Positions 17,866 to 26,559 of a DNA stretch of 64,000 nucleotides are shown here, piece after piece. Position 1 is the stretch's first letter. Each line of letters begins with the position of its first letter. The position numbers and the translations under genes are program-made. Below the pieces are notes generated by a model. That model ran no database searches. It was not told where the DNA came from and saw only the letters and a list, made by a program, of their open reading frames with translations. The stretch lies in NCBI RefSeq assembly GCF_001866005.1, contig NZ_MLQR01000031.1:124001-188000 (forward strand), in the 5' to 3' direction. Source of the stretch: Anaerobacillus alkalilacustris. Lineage in GTDB: Bacteria; Bacillota; Bacilli; Bacillales; Anaerobacillaceae.

Positions 17866-18533
17866 TCTTCTTTCCCCCTTAATGTTATTTGTTGCACAAT
17901 ATTCTTTGCAAAATCTCCTAAATCATTATTTAAATATGCTTTTACGTTTCCACGCGTAATCTGTGATAACGTTTGTCTAATTACTATAGGCTGAACTCCA
18001 GACTTTAGTAGTTCTTCCTCTAATTTTAGTACCATTTCAATCGATGCCTTTGTTCCTATTGTATTTGCCAACAATACTTCTTTTTCAGTTCCATTCACAA
18101 TCGTAAAATTTTCACCTAAAAAGTTTCTTAATGGTTCAATTTCCTCGTGAATGGGTACAACAAAAAGTCCATTTTGATCTTCTACCATTTGTTTGGCATG
18201 CCCAGCTAATTTACAAGGTATAATCTTCTTAGAAAAAATCTTTTTCACCTCATTACTCTGTAAAGCAGTAGCAAAAAGATAAATTTTAACATCTTCCCGA
18301 AAATACTTTTCGTATGTATTAAGAAATGGAATAACACTATTTGCAGGTAGCATCAATAAGACATGACGTACTTTATTAAAATTTCTTGGTTCTAAATAGA
18401 CGATACGATTATCTACTTTTTGAAAATCTTTAACTTTTTGTTTCGTTCTAGTGTAAACAAAAATCTCTTCTTTGTATGAACATAATTTTAATACACTTTG
18501 TGCTAATTTTCCTAATCCTACAATTAAATTCAT
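17862..18533 (-). CDS. Rossmann-fold NAD(P)-binding protein, pyrroline-5-carboxylate reductase-like
   Basis: 223 residues from ATG 18533, six bases after GGGGAGG; the GTG two codons upstream lies within that spacer. The N-terminus MNLIVGLGKLAQSVLKL is a GxGxxxQ dinucleotide-binding loop, followed by strands that match the NADP-binding domain of pyrroline-5-carboxylate reductase/ComER-like proteins (LMLPANSVIPFL). The helical C-terminal half includes ANTIGTKASIEMVLKLEEEL. The canonical proline-site motifs of ProC are not obvious, so it is probably not a true ProC. Its TGA overlaps the rsuA-type ATG. Confidence 0.7.
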   Translation of the reverse strand: MNLIVGLGKLAQSVLKLCSYKEEIFVYTRTKQKVKDFQKVDNRIVYLEPRNFNKVRHVLLMLPANSVIPFLNTYEKYFREDVKIYLFATALQSNEVKKIFSKKIIPCKLAGHAKQMVEDQNGLFVVPIHEEIEPLRNFLGENFTIVNGTEKEVLLANTIGTKASIEMVLKLEEELLKSGVQPIVIRQTLSQITRGNVKAYLNNDLGDFAKNIVQQITLRGKEE

Positions 18534-18633
18534 AGCCACCCTCCCCAGTTACATTTTTCACCAACAGGAACCACAGATGAATTGATAAGTTACCGCAAAT
18601 TAATAACACTTCATATATCGAAAAATGTAAGAA

Positions 18634-18668
18634 AAAACTGCAATCAATTTTTTTGATTACAGTTTCTT
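18634..18668 (-). terminator. Terminator after the rodA-like gene
   Basis: On the minus strand, AACTGTAATCA and TGATTGCAGTT pair, followed by TTTTTTC. Confidence 0.8.
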
Positions 18669-18676
18669 AATCGAAT

Positions 18677-19855
18677 TTACGACATTTCCTCTGAGCCAAA
18701 CATATAGTGTCTGGTACGAACATTAACATTAAGAACAATACCGATAGCAATCATATTCGTTAGTAAAGCACTACCACCATAACTTATAAATGGTAAAGCC
18801 AAACCAGTAATCGGCATAAGACCAATAGTCATCCCGATATTTTGGAATATCTGAAAGACTAAAAGGCCTATTACACCAGCTACTAAATAACTACCATACA
18901 TATTATTACAACTAAAAGCAATAATAATCATTCTATAGAACAGTAGAAAATAAACAACTATTAATATCGTAGCACCAAGAAACCCGAATTCCTCACCAAT
19001 TACAGTAAAAATAAAATCTGTATGAATTTCCGGGACACGTCCACTTTTAGATAATACACCTTCAGTAAAACCTTTTCCATAGAGCTGACCAGAGCCAATT
19101 CCCTGGATCGCCCCGAGAAGTTGATATCCAAGTCCACCTGGATCATCATATGGATTTAACCATCCGTAAATTCTATCTAACTGATGAGATTTGATAAACT
19201 TACTAAAAAGCGCGAAGTAATTATTGTGAAGCCAAACTAATATAGCTAAAATTGATGTAATTATCGTCCCAAGAACTGCAAATATCTTCCAAGAGATCCC
19301 TGCCATTAGTAACATCGTACCCATTATACTAGCAATAACTAATGCAGTTCCTAAATCCGGTTGTATTAAAATAAGAAAAAACGGTGGTAAACCTACTGCC
19401 AACACTTTTAGTACAACTATACAATCCTCATTTAATGACCTCTCTCTATACTCTTTAGTTATTAGAAATAGTAAATGAGCTAGAGCTAATACAAGAAATA
19501 TTTTCACGAACTCTGACGGTTGAAATAAATTGTTCCCTACCCCAATCCAACGTTGAGAACCGTTTCGCTCAATTCCAAAAAAATGAACAGCTAATAACGA
19601 TAAAATTCCTATAACATAAAGTGGAATTGTAAAATTTTTAAATAAATCATAATCAATGACCATTGCTCCAAGCATTAGTGCAGTTCCTATCACGAACCAA
19701 ATAACTTGCCTCTTAACAAAATGTGAAGGCTCTACAGAGTATTGTCCAGCCATAGCAGCACTATAAATAGCAAGCAAAGAGATGCACATTAATAAAAACA
19801 GCAAAAATAACAACGTATAATCTAACTGTTGAATATAAGTTTTACGTTCTTGCAT
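18677..19855 (-). CDS. rodA: SEDS-family peptidoglycan glycosyltransferase, RodA-like
   Basis: A 392-residue polytopic membrane protein with about ten transmembrane helices. SEDS proteins polymerise lipid II into glycan strands with a partner class B PBP. Family motifs: FGIERNGSQRWIGVG, FQPSEFVKIFLVLALAH, IQPDLGTALV (with the catalytic Asp), GSGQLYGKGFTEG, HTDFIFTVIGEEFGFLG and ALPFISYGGSALLTNM. QRWIGVGNNLFQPSE and the GIVLNVNVR end suggest RodA (elongation) rather than FtsW. GGAGG lies nine bases before the ATG. It neighbours a second SEDS gene upstream, separated by repeat R6. Confidence 0.88.
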   Translation of the reverse strand: MQERKTYIQQLDYTLLFLLFLLMCISLLAIYSAAMAGQYSVEPSHFVKRQVIWFVIGTALMLGAMVIDYDLFKNFTIPLYVIGILSLLAVHFFGIERNGSQRWIGVGNNLFQPSEFVKIFLVLALAHLLFLITKEYRERSLNEDCIVVLKVLAVGLPPFFLILIQPDLGTALVIASIMGTMLLMAGISWKIFAVLGTIITSILAILVWLHNNYFALFSKFIKSHQLDRIYGWLNPYDDPGGLGYQLLGAIQGIGSGQLYGKGFTEGVLSKSGRVPEIHTDFIFTVIGEEFGFLGATILIVVYFLLFYRMIIIAFSCNNMYGSYLVAGVIGLLVFQIFQNIGMTIGLMPITGLALPFISYGGSALLTNMIAIGIVLNVNVRTRHYMFGSEEMS

Positions 19856-20034
19856 GGGCTGTATCCTCCATTTAATGATTGCCTTATTTATAAGTAAAGT
19901 TTTATTTTATAATTGTGAAAAGCCTTTTCTAATGTTATCATAGCTTATTTTTTTTAACAAAGGAATTTTTAACTAAGATATATACCAAACTAAAATGCTG
20001 AAATATATCATCACCTTTTTTATTTTTATCCTAA

Positions 20035-20189
20035 GAAGAAAAGCGCAAGGCGCCCGCCTATCGGCGACAAACACTGGAAGACCTGCTCGTAGCGGTCGGG
20101 TTTTTGACCGAAAGAGAAGGTCTGAAGTGATCGAACCGATGGCGCCTGGAGCTAGACAGTTTCCAAGTTAGAAATTTATAATTTTGATA
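20035..20189 (+). repeat. Interspersed mosaic repeat, copy R6 (short form)
   Basis: Almost identical to R1, from AAGCGCAAGGCGCCCGCC through GCGCCTGGAGCTAGACAG to the AAGTTAGAAATTTATAA tail. It is inserted between the two SEDS genes. Confidence 0.85.
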
Positions 20190-20195
20190 CTGCAA

Positions 20196-20225
20196 AAAAG
20201 TGCTTAGTCTATAAGCACTTAAAAG
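20196..20225 (-). terminator. Terminator after the ftsW-like gene
   Basis: On the minus strand AAGTGCTTA and TAAGCACTT pair around TAGAC, followed by TTTT. Confidence 0.85.
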
Positions 20226-20227
20226 AT

Positions 20228-21364
20228 TTATCCCACTTTATCGAGTTCAATATTATGTGTACCTTTTTTAGTATTATTTCTAGCGATATTAGCAAGTATT
20301 CCAACACTAGCGGCACTAATTAATAAAGAAGATCCACCATAGCTCATGAAAGGGAGTGGAATTCCCGTAATTGGTAGCAGACCTGAGACAGCACCGACGT
20401 TTAGACATACTTGAAGCGTAAGTTGAAAAGTAATGCCAAAAGCTAAAAGACTACCAAATGGCGTATTACTTCGAACACCTATCAAAATCCCTCTAAATAA
20501 TATGACACCTAGACATATGAAAACGAATAAAATACCAAGCAAACCAAGCTCTTCTGCAACAATTGCCAATATAAAGTCCGTATGAGCCTCTGGTAAATAG
20601 AAAAGCTTTTGTACACTTTGGCCAAATCCTGCCCCAGTAATGCCACCATGAGCCATCGCAATGTAAGACTGAATAAGTTGATAGCCCGTCCCAGTTGAAT
20701 CAGCAAACGGATCCATAAAACCAATAAGACGATCCATCCGATATGATTCTGAATTAGCATACGTCCAAACAATGACAGCTGCAAATCCACCTAATCCGAA
20801 TAAATGGATCAACTTCGCTCCCGAACAAAAAACAATTAAACCAGCAACCGCTAATATTAATCCTGCTGTCCCTAAATCTGGCTGCTTCATAATTAACAGG
20901 AAAATCCCACCAACAATTAATAAAGGTGGCATCACACCTCTAGTAAATTGATTAATATATTTTTGCTTCCTTGAGTAGACATGGGCTAAATAAATGATAA
21001 TACCGAGCTTTACAAACTCAGATGGCTGCAAAATCATCCCTACATTTAGCCATCGTGTTGCACCATTTCTCTCTATCCCTAACGGTGAAAAAACGACTAA
21101 AGCCAGTGAAAAAAAAGACAAAAACACAATTAGTGGGACGAGTTTTTGATAGAAACGATAAGGAAATTTCATGAAAAATAGAAATAAAATTGTTGAAATA
21201 CCGATGAATTGTAATTGCTTTTTGAAGAAATGAAAAGGATCGCCATACTTGTCATATCCAACGACATAACTAGAGCTATAAATCATTATTAAACCAAATG
21301 AAGCTAGTAATATTATTGCAGTGAGCAAAATCCAATCATTTTCTTTTTTTGCTGAATTTTCCAT
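20228..21364 (-). CDS. ftsW: SEDS-family peptidoglycan glycosyltransferase, FtsW/SpoVE-like
   Basis: 378 residues from ATG 21364, preceded by AAGGGGG; the frame opens seven codons earlier without a ribosome site. It is a polytopic SEDS protein with about ten helices. Motifs: PLGIERNGATRWLNVG, LQPSEFVKLGIIIYLAH, MKQPDLGTAGL (catalytic Asp region), AHGGITGAGFGQS, EAHTDFILAIVAEELGLLG and PLPFMSYGGSSLL. The PxPFMSYGGSSLL form and the AHGGxxGxGxGQSxQK segment point to FtsW or its sporulation paralogue SpoVE rather than RodA. In B. subtilis ftsW lies next to pycA, so this neighbourhood differs and the copy could be a paralogue. Confidence 0.85.
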   Translation of the reverse strand: MENSAKKENDWILLTAIILLASFGLIMIYSSSYVVGYDKYGDPFHFFKKQLQFIGISTILFLFFMKFPYRFYQKLVPLIVFLSFFSLALVVFSPLGIERNGATRWLNVGMILQPSEFVKLGIIIYLAHVYSRKQKYINQFTRGVMPPLLIVGGIFLLIMKQPDLGTAGLILAVAGLIVFCSGAKLIHLFGLGGFAAVIVWTYANSESYRMDRLIGFMDPFADSTGTGYQLIQSYIAMAHGGITGAGFGQSVQKLFYLPEAHTDFILAIVAEELGLLGILFVFICLGVILFRGILIGVRSNTPFGSLLAFGITFQLTLQVCLNVGAVSGLLPITGIPLPFMSYGGSSLLISAASVGILANIARNNTKKGTHNIELDKVG

Positions 21365-21565
21365 ACTAACCCCCTTGGTATACAATAAAAATGTACAATA
21401 TAGATTTTATTATATCAAACTACTTTTTTGATAAAAAGAGTTTTCCAAAATTATCAAACCAGGCCCAACTTTTTTAAAATAGGCGTTTCAATTAACGCAA
21501 CCTTCACGTGTGGGCATAGACTATTTACTGAATGAACAGATACCTAATTTCAAAGGAGAGATCTT

Positions 21566-21802
21566 ATGGATTATTATCGTCAATTTCCTGAAACTCAATT
21601 CTTCCCTGGGTTCCCATTCCCACCAACTCCGGGGCCGACTCCTGGACCAACACCACGTCCACGTGACCTTGAACGTCGTGTATCCCAGTTAGAAAGAATT
21701 ACTCAACGCCAAGGCGAACAAATTACTGAGCTAAATCGTCGTGTGCGTAGACTAGAACGTCAATTAGGGCATGGATTTGGTGGGCCTGGACCTCAATACT
21801 AA
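21566..21802 (+). CDS. Small proline-rich protein with a coiled-coil tail
   Basis: 78 residues with AAAGGAGAG before the ATG. The first third is Pro/Gly/Phe-rich with a tandem GPTPGPTPRP motif. The rest is a strongly basic, heptad-patterned helix (RDLERRVSQLERI, then ITELNRRVRRLERQLG) ending GHGFGGPGPQY. There is no signal peptide or membrane segment. The layout (disordered aromatic/proline head plus coiled coil) resembles small structural or spore-coat proteins of bacilli, but I cannot assign a family. It is a single-gene unit with its own terminator between two cell-wall genes. Confidence 0.75.
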   Translation: MDYYRQFPETQFFPGFPFPPTPGPTPGPTPRPRDLERRVSQLERITQRQGEQITELNRRVRRLERQLGHGFGGPGPQY

Positions 21803-21880
21803 TGAATATTGTATACGTTGAAGATTTGGTTTTTTGCTAAATGATTAACATCGAAATCTACCGATTCTCTAAATTCACTT

Positions 21881-21915
21881 CAAACATTGGGGGTCTTTAC
21901 CCCAATGTTTGAAAG
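21881..21915 (+). terminator. Terminator after the proline-rich gene
   Basis: CAAACATTGGGG and CCCCAATGTTTG form a stem; a T run occurs a little further at about 21926. Confidence 0.75.
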
Positions 21916-22004
21916 CTATAGTTTCTTTTTTTTGAGAAGGATATAGCACAGTAATTTCTCTCAATTTCTAGACGTGGTCAGATTACATAAGAGAGGAAAG
22001 AATT

Positions 22005-23630
22005 TTACCCCCGCGCTTTTTTCTTTAGAAATTTAAACCGTGATCCTAGTATTTGACCAGCTAAATTTGTTCTAACACTAACATATAAATATACTACTCC
22101 TCCAGATAGAACTGTGACCAACAAAACGATAAAAGAATAAACGCGATTATCTAAAGGTAACCAAATCGTTAGAGATTCCTTTAAAGCAATGACGACAAAC
22201 GCCATTATAGCTGTAAAAAGCACAATAAGTAGTGAACGCTTTAAAATAAAGTAATACCGATAGTTAGCATGTTTTCCAATTGCCCAAATATTTACACCTA
22301 ACGAAGTAACATACCCCAATCCTGTTGCATAAATTGCTCCTATCGCTTCAAAATTACCAATTAAATAAATGTTAAGAATTAGCTTCACTAATAATCCAGC
22401 TAGTAGCCCGATTACTGCAAAACGCTGTTGATTAATTCCTTGTAAAATTGCTGATGTTACGGCAAATAATGAGAATAATACCGATACTGGAGCATAGTAT
22501 CTCAAAACAACTGCCCCAATATGAACATCTTCTAAACCAAATAACGTTCCATAGGCAGGGTAAGCTAAGATGGACAAGCCCACTGCAGCTGGTAAGGTTA
22601 AAAATAAAATAATTTGATAGGTTTGAGTTACTTGTTTTTGTAAAAGACTTTGGTCATTATCAATAAATGATTTTGTAATGGTCGGTAACAACGTTAAAGA
22701 CATTGCGGTTGCAATTGAAACTGGTATTAATATTAATTTATGGGCTGCTTGAGCAAAAGCTCCAAATGCCTCTTCAGCCGTTGCTTGATCATACCCCACA
22801 CCCATAAGTGCATTATTAAACGTCATTAAATCGATCAATTGGTAAAGCGGAATAGCCAACCCCACAAAAGATAATGGTAAGGCATAGGATACAAGCTCTT
22901 TGTACATTGTTCTGAGTGGAAGCTGATGATTTACCTTACTTTCTTGGATTTGTTTATTTATATTGTCTTTCCTTTTAAACCAATAAATAAGTAGAACTGT
23001 TAATCCACCTAGCGCCCCTACAAACGCCCCAAAAGTCGCAAAGGCTACCGCTAACCCAACTGAACCGTTCATCATGTGAACAATTATAAACGTCAAACAA
23101 AGGATAAAGATAATTCTCACAATTTGTTCAATAACTTGAGAAACTGCTGTAGGTCCCATTGATTGATATCCTTGAAAGTAACCACGTATTAAAGACATAA
23201 TTGGCACAATAAGAAGGGCAACACTAACCATCCTGATCGTTAAAATAACATCTTCAATTGAATTCCCTTTCAAATCCTTCCCATCTACTACTTGATTAGC
23301 AATTGGCTCGGCTAATAAAAACAAAAGTAAAAATGAAACTAAGCCTGTGATAGACATGACGATAAGACCAGATTTAAAAAGTCTTCTTCCCGTTTCATAA
23401 TCTCCTAATGAATTGTATTTAGAAACAAATTTAGAAACCGCTAACGGAATCCCTAACGTAGCCACACTTAAAAGTACTGTATAAGGAACATAACCGTACG
23501 TGTACAATGCTAAACCCTCTAAACCAACGATGGCTTTAAAAGGGAATATATATATTAAGCCTAAGATTTTCGAAATAAAAATCGAAGCTGTTAATACCAT
23601 TGTACCTCTTACTAACTTTGAGTCGGCCAT
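22005..23630 (-). CDS. ytgP: MATE/MOP-family lipid II flippase, MurJ/SpoVB-like (YtgP)
   Basis: A 541-residue membrane protein with about 14 helices, of the polysaccharide-transporter/MurJ branch of the MOP superfamily. Features: GTMVLTASIFISKILGLIYIF at the N-terminus (one of the family's most conserved segments), GYFQGYQSMGPTAVSQVIEQ, and LQGINQQR late in the protein. B. subtilis YtgP (MurJ) flips lipid II across the membrane for peptidoglycan synthesis, redundantly with Amj. The neighbouring SEDS genes fit the same pathway. AGAGGTG lies four bases before ATG 23630. SpoVB is a sporulation paralogue and cannot be fully excluded. Confidence 0.88.
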   Translation of the reverse strand: MADSKLVRGTMVLTASIFISKILGLIYIFPFKAIVGLEGLALYTYGYVPYTVLLSVATLGIPLAVSKFVSKYNSLGDYETGRRLFKSGLIVMSITGLVSFLLLFLLAEPIANQVVDGKDLKGNSIEDVILTIRMVSVALLIVPIMSLIRGYFQGYQSMGPTAVSQVIEQIVRIIFILCLTFIIVHMMNGSVGLAVAFATFGAFVGALGGLTVLLIYWFKRKDNINKQIQESKVNHQLPLRTMYKELVSYALPLSFVGLAIPLYQLIDLMTFNNALMGVGYDQATAEEAFGAFAQAAHKLILIPVSIATAMSLTLLPTITKSFIDNDQSLLQKQVTQTYQIILFLTLPAAVGLSILAYPAYGTLFGLEDVHIGAVVLRYYAPVSVLFSLFAVTSAILQGINQQRFAVIGLLAGLLVKLILNIYLIGNFEAIGAIYATGLGYVTSLGVNIWAIGKHANYRYYFILKRSLLIVLFTAIMAFVVIALKESLTIWLPLDNRVYSFIVLLVTVLSGGVVYLYVSVRTNLAGQILGSRFKFLKKKARG

Positions 23631-23704
23631 AAAACACCTCTTTAAATAGTTTAAATTTGGAACTAGTAAAGATATTTAATCGTTGTATATCGACCACGAT
23701 TATT

Positions 23705-24100
23705 TTACATTGTCTTAATAAAGTAATTCCTTGTTCGCGGCCCATCGAATTCGCAAAAATATATCCCCTGCCATATTCCAAGTAACAACTCACCATTATA
23801 TACAATTATTGTTTCTGAAGCACCAAACATACTAGCCTTTACATGAGCGGCTGAATTCCCTTCGCCGTGAAGATCACGCTGATGTTGCAATGGAACCATC
23901 TCATCAAGCCGAAAATTCATATCGTGAACTACATCAGGATCAGCATTTTCATTAATTGTTATGGCCGCTGTTGTGTGAGGACAATAGACGACAATTACCC
24001 CATCATTGATTTTTTGCGATTTTATATAATCTCTTACCTGATTTGTAATTTCAATTATATCATCTCTCTTATTTGTTTGTATTGTCATCCTCGTCAACAT
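23705..24100 (-). CDS. yjbQ: YjbQ/UPF0047 family protein
   Basis: 131 residues from ATG 24100, nine bases after AGGAG; other starts (TTG 24109, ATG 24088) are possible. It matches the UPF0047/YjbQ family by VYCPHTTAAITINENADPDV, HGEGNSAAHVKASMFGAS and LGIWQGIYFCEFDGPR. The conserved His and Asp/Glu residues bind metal. Family members have been reported to have weak thiamine-phosphate synthase activity and can replace thiE on overexpression; the native role is unsettled. Cytoplasmic. Confidence 0.88.
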   Translation of the reverse strand: MLTRMTIQTNKRDDIIEITNQVRDYIKSQKINDGVIVVYCPHTTAAITINENADPDVVHDMNFRLDEMVPLQHQRDLHGEGNSAAHVKASMFGASETIIVYNGELLLGIWQGIYFCEFDGPRTRNYFIKTM

Positions 24101-24251
24101 CACACTCAACTCCTATGTAAATTGTATTGCCTTATTTATTTCTGTCATTTATTTTAGCAGGTTGTTAGTTAACCTACAATGATCAAGAATGGTTTCTTTC
24201 CGTGTATCCCTTCTTTCTAAGATTGCTAGAGACAACACCTTGCCTATCAGC

Positions 24252-24284
24252 AAAAAAGCTATCGCAATGCGATAGCTTTTTTAA
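24252..24284 (-). terminator. Terminator after the PTS gene
   Basis: AAAAAAGCTATCGCA and TGCGATAGCTTTTTT form a near-perfect bidirectional terminator. A GGTGTC-AGACACC palindrome lies between it and the PTS stop, at about 24331-24344. Confidence 0.85.
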
Positions 24285-24350
24285 ATGTGTCCGTACCAGA
24301 AAGACATATTAGCATTTTGTCCATTTTCGGTGTCAGACACCCGTATTTGA

Positions 24351-26468
24351 TTATGACCCTTTTTGTTCAACGTCTTTTATACTAATCTTGTCTTTTTCAT
24401 TTATCTCAACAAAACCACTTTGTTCTACGACAACCATTTGGTTTTCATTTAAATTCATAAAAACAATTGGAGTCACAGTTGAAGTTGCATGCTCTTTGAT
24501 GTAGTCAAGATCTACTTTTAATAGTTCTTGACCTTGCTTCACTTCTTGGCCTTCTTCAACAAGTAATTCGAAGCCTTTACCATCTAGTTTGACAGTATCT
24601 AGGCCTACATGAATTAACAATTCTAATCCACTATCAGATTGAATACCAATGGCATGTTTTGTTGGGAAAATATTCAGAATCTTTCCTTTAACAGGAGAAA
24701 CAATTGTTCCGTCCTTTGGTTCGATCGCAAATCCATCCCCCATCATTTTCTCTGAGAAGACCGCATCTGGAACATCAGTGATAGGTAATAATTTCCCTTT
24801 AATTGGAATCGCTATCTCATCAGCTTGAAAAGATGACTTTTGTTTTACTTCTTCTTGTATTTCTGTTGTTGAAGCCACTTCTTCAGTTAATTGATTAAGC
24901 TCTTCTTGTAAATCCGGTGATTGAAGTAATTCATTAATTTCATTTTTATAAAGATCAGAATTTCCTCCAAAAATTGCTTGGATGTTATTTTTTATTTTCA
25001 CAACACCTGCAGCACCAAGTTGTTTTAATAAATTCTCATCAACAAGTTCAATTTTACGAACTTCTACTCTTAAGCGAGTGAAACAAGCATCTACATGAAC
25101 AAGGTTATCAGGACCACCTAAGGCAACAATTGTATGCAGGGCAATTTCTCTATTTTTCTCTTGCTTAGTTGATTTTGAACCATCTTTTTTCGCATTATAG
25201 TCTTTTCTAGTGAATAATTTTACTTCTTGACCACCACGACCAGGTGTAGCGATATCCCATTTTTTGATAACAAAGCTAAACGAGAAATAGTAAACTGCAA
25301 AGAATATAGCTCCTAAAACAATGTTCATCCACCAATTTGGTGTACCTGGCAGAACGTTAACAAGAATATAATCGATAAATCCTGATCCACCTGCCCATCC
25401 AAGGTGAACGTCTAGCATGTACGTAAGTGCATACGAAATACCTGTTAATAATGAATGAAATACATATAAGAACGGTGCAACAAATAAGAACGTAAATTCA
25501 ATTGGTTCAGTAATACCAGTTAAAAATGCCGTACCTGCTGCTGCAATTAACATACCTTTAACAACTGGCTTTTTATCAGCGTCAGCACGCTTATACATTG
25601 CAAGCGCTGCTCCTAATAAACCAAACATAATAATTGGGAATTTCCCTGCCATAAAGCGACCTGCTGTTACTTCAACACCAGCAGCAATTTGTGCTAAGAA
25701 AATATATTGGTCACCTGAAACTAGTTGACCTGCAACCTCAGTCGTACCACCTAAGCCTGTCCATAAAAATGGTGCATACCAGATATGGTGAAGACCAGTT
25801 GGGATCAGTAAACGTTCAAGCGCACCATACAAACCAACATAAGCTGGATTTGTTGCATCAGTAGCGATAATGTTTGCAACAGCATTAATTCCACTTTGAA
25901 TTGGTGGCCAAATGATCATCATCGCAAACGCTAGAATAATAGAAGCAAATACCATGAAAATACCGACAGAACGGTCACCTGCAAAGAAACCAAGCATTTC
26001 TGGTGGCTGGAATTTGTGGAACCTTCTATACATGTAAACGGCTAAAAATCCAACGACTATACCACCGAGAACCCCTGTTTCAAGTGTCGGAATACCTAAC
26101 GCCATTCCATATTCGCCACTTGTTGCAGCCATTTCTGGTGTGATTCCTAAGACAAATGAAATCGTTGTGTTCATAATAAGGTAACCAAGTAAGGCAGCAA
26201 GTGCAGCAATACCCGAACCACCTGTTAAACCAATGGCAATACCTAGTGCAAAAATAATCGGTAGGTTAACAAACAAGCTAATCCCAACTTGTAACATACC
26301 AGCACTTATTTGAGCAACTACTGGATTTTGTAAAAATTGTACATTTTGAGCCAATGGACCAGTTAAAGCAGCACCAATACCTAACAAAATTCCGGCAGCC
26401 GGTAGTAAAGCAACTGGAACCATTAAGGCTTTTCCAAACTTTTGAAGACTACTAAAATCGATTTTCAT
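24351..26468 (-). CDS. malP: Alpha-glucoside/maltose-type PTS permease EIICBA
   Basis: A 705-residue fusion of three phosphotransferase domains. EIIC spans about 1-410 with ten or so helices (MVPVALLPAAGILLGIG; GLHHIWYAPFLWTG; GITEPIEFTFLFVAPFLY). EIIB is about 430-510, with the phosphocysteine in VDACFTRLRVEV. EIIA is about 550-690, with the phosphohistidine in LLIHVGLDTVKL and TKHAIGI. It imports and phosphorylates a sugar using phosphoenolpyruvate. The preceding GH4 gene indicates an alpha-glucoside such as maltose. B. subtilis MalP lacks EIIA, so this version is self-contained. A candidate cre site lies just upstream of its start. Confidence 0.9.
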   Translation of the reverse strand: MKIDFSSLQKFGKALMVPVALLPAAGILLGIGAALTGPLAQNVQFLQNPVVAQISAGMLQVGISLFVNLPIIFALGIAIGLTGGSGIAALAALLGYLIMNTTISFVLGITPEMAATSGEYGMALGIPTLETGVLGGIVVGFLAVYMYRRFHKFQPPEMLGFFAGDRSVGIFMVFASIILAFAMMIIWPPIQSGINAVANIIATDATNPAYVGLYGALERLLIPTGLHHIWYAPFLWTGLGGTTEVAGQLVSGDQYIFLAQIAAGVEVTAGRFMAGKFPIIMFGLLGAALAMYKRADADKKPVVKGMLIAAAGTAFLTGITEPIEFTFLFVAPFLYVFHSLLTGISYALTYMLDVHLGWAGGSGFIDYILVNVLPGTPNWWMNIVLGAIFFAVYYFSFSFVIKKWDIATPGRGGQEVKLFTRKDYNAKKDGSKSTKQEKNREIALHTIVALGGPDNLVHVDACFTRLRVEVRKIELVDENLLKQLGAAGVVKIKNNIQAIFGGNSDLYKNEINELLQSPDLQEELNQLTEEVASTTEIQEEVKQKSSFQADEIAIPIKGKLLPITDVPDAVFSEKMMGDGFAIEPKDGTIVSPVKGKILNIFPTKHAIGIQSDSGLELLIHVGLDTVKLDGKGFELLVEEGQEVKQGQELLKVDLDYIKEHATSTVTPIVFMNLNENQMVVVEQSGFVEINEKDKISIKDVEQKGS

Positions 26469-26482
26469 TTTGTTTCCCCTTT

Positions 26483-26496
26483 CTTAAACGCTTTCA
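26483..26496 (-). promoter_or_regulatory. Candidate catabolite-responsive element (cre) before malP
   Basis: On the minus strand TGAAAGCGTTTAAG matches the Bacillus CcpA site TGWAARCGYTWNCW at all but the last two or so positions. It sits between the intercistronic hairpin and the malP ribosome site. Confidence 0.55.
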
Positions 26497-26521
26497 TTGT
26501 TTTTTATAAAAAAATTAGGTT

Positions 26522-26552
26522 GCTCTCTTCTTGGGCATGACAAGAAGAGAGC
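26522..26552 (-). terminator. Intercistronic hairpin between malA and malP
   Basis: GCTCTCTTCTTG and CAAGAAGAGAGC form a perfect 12-bp stem, followed on the minus strand by AACCTAATTTTTTTAT. It could attenuate or process the malA-malP transcript. Confidence 0.6.
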
Positions 26553-26559
26553 TTGTTTC

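Noticed and set aside
23536-23805. Minus-strand frame bridging ytgP and yjbQ
   Set aside because: It overlaps both genes out of frame and has no ribosome site.
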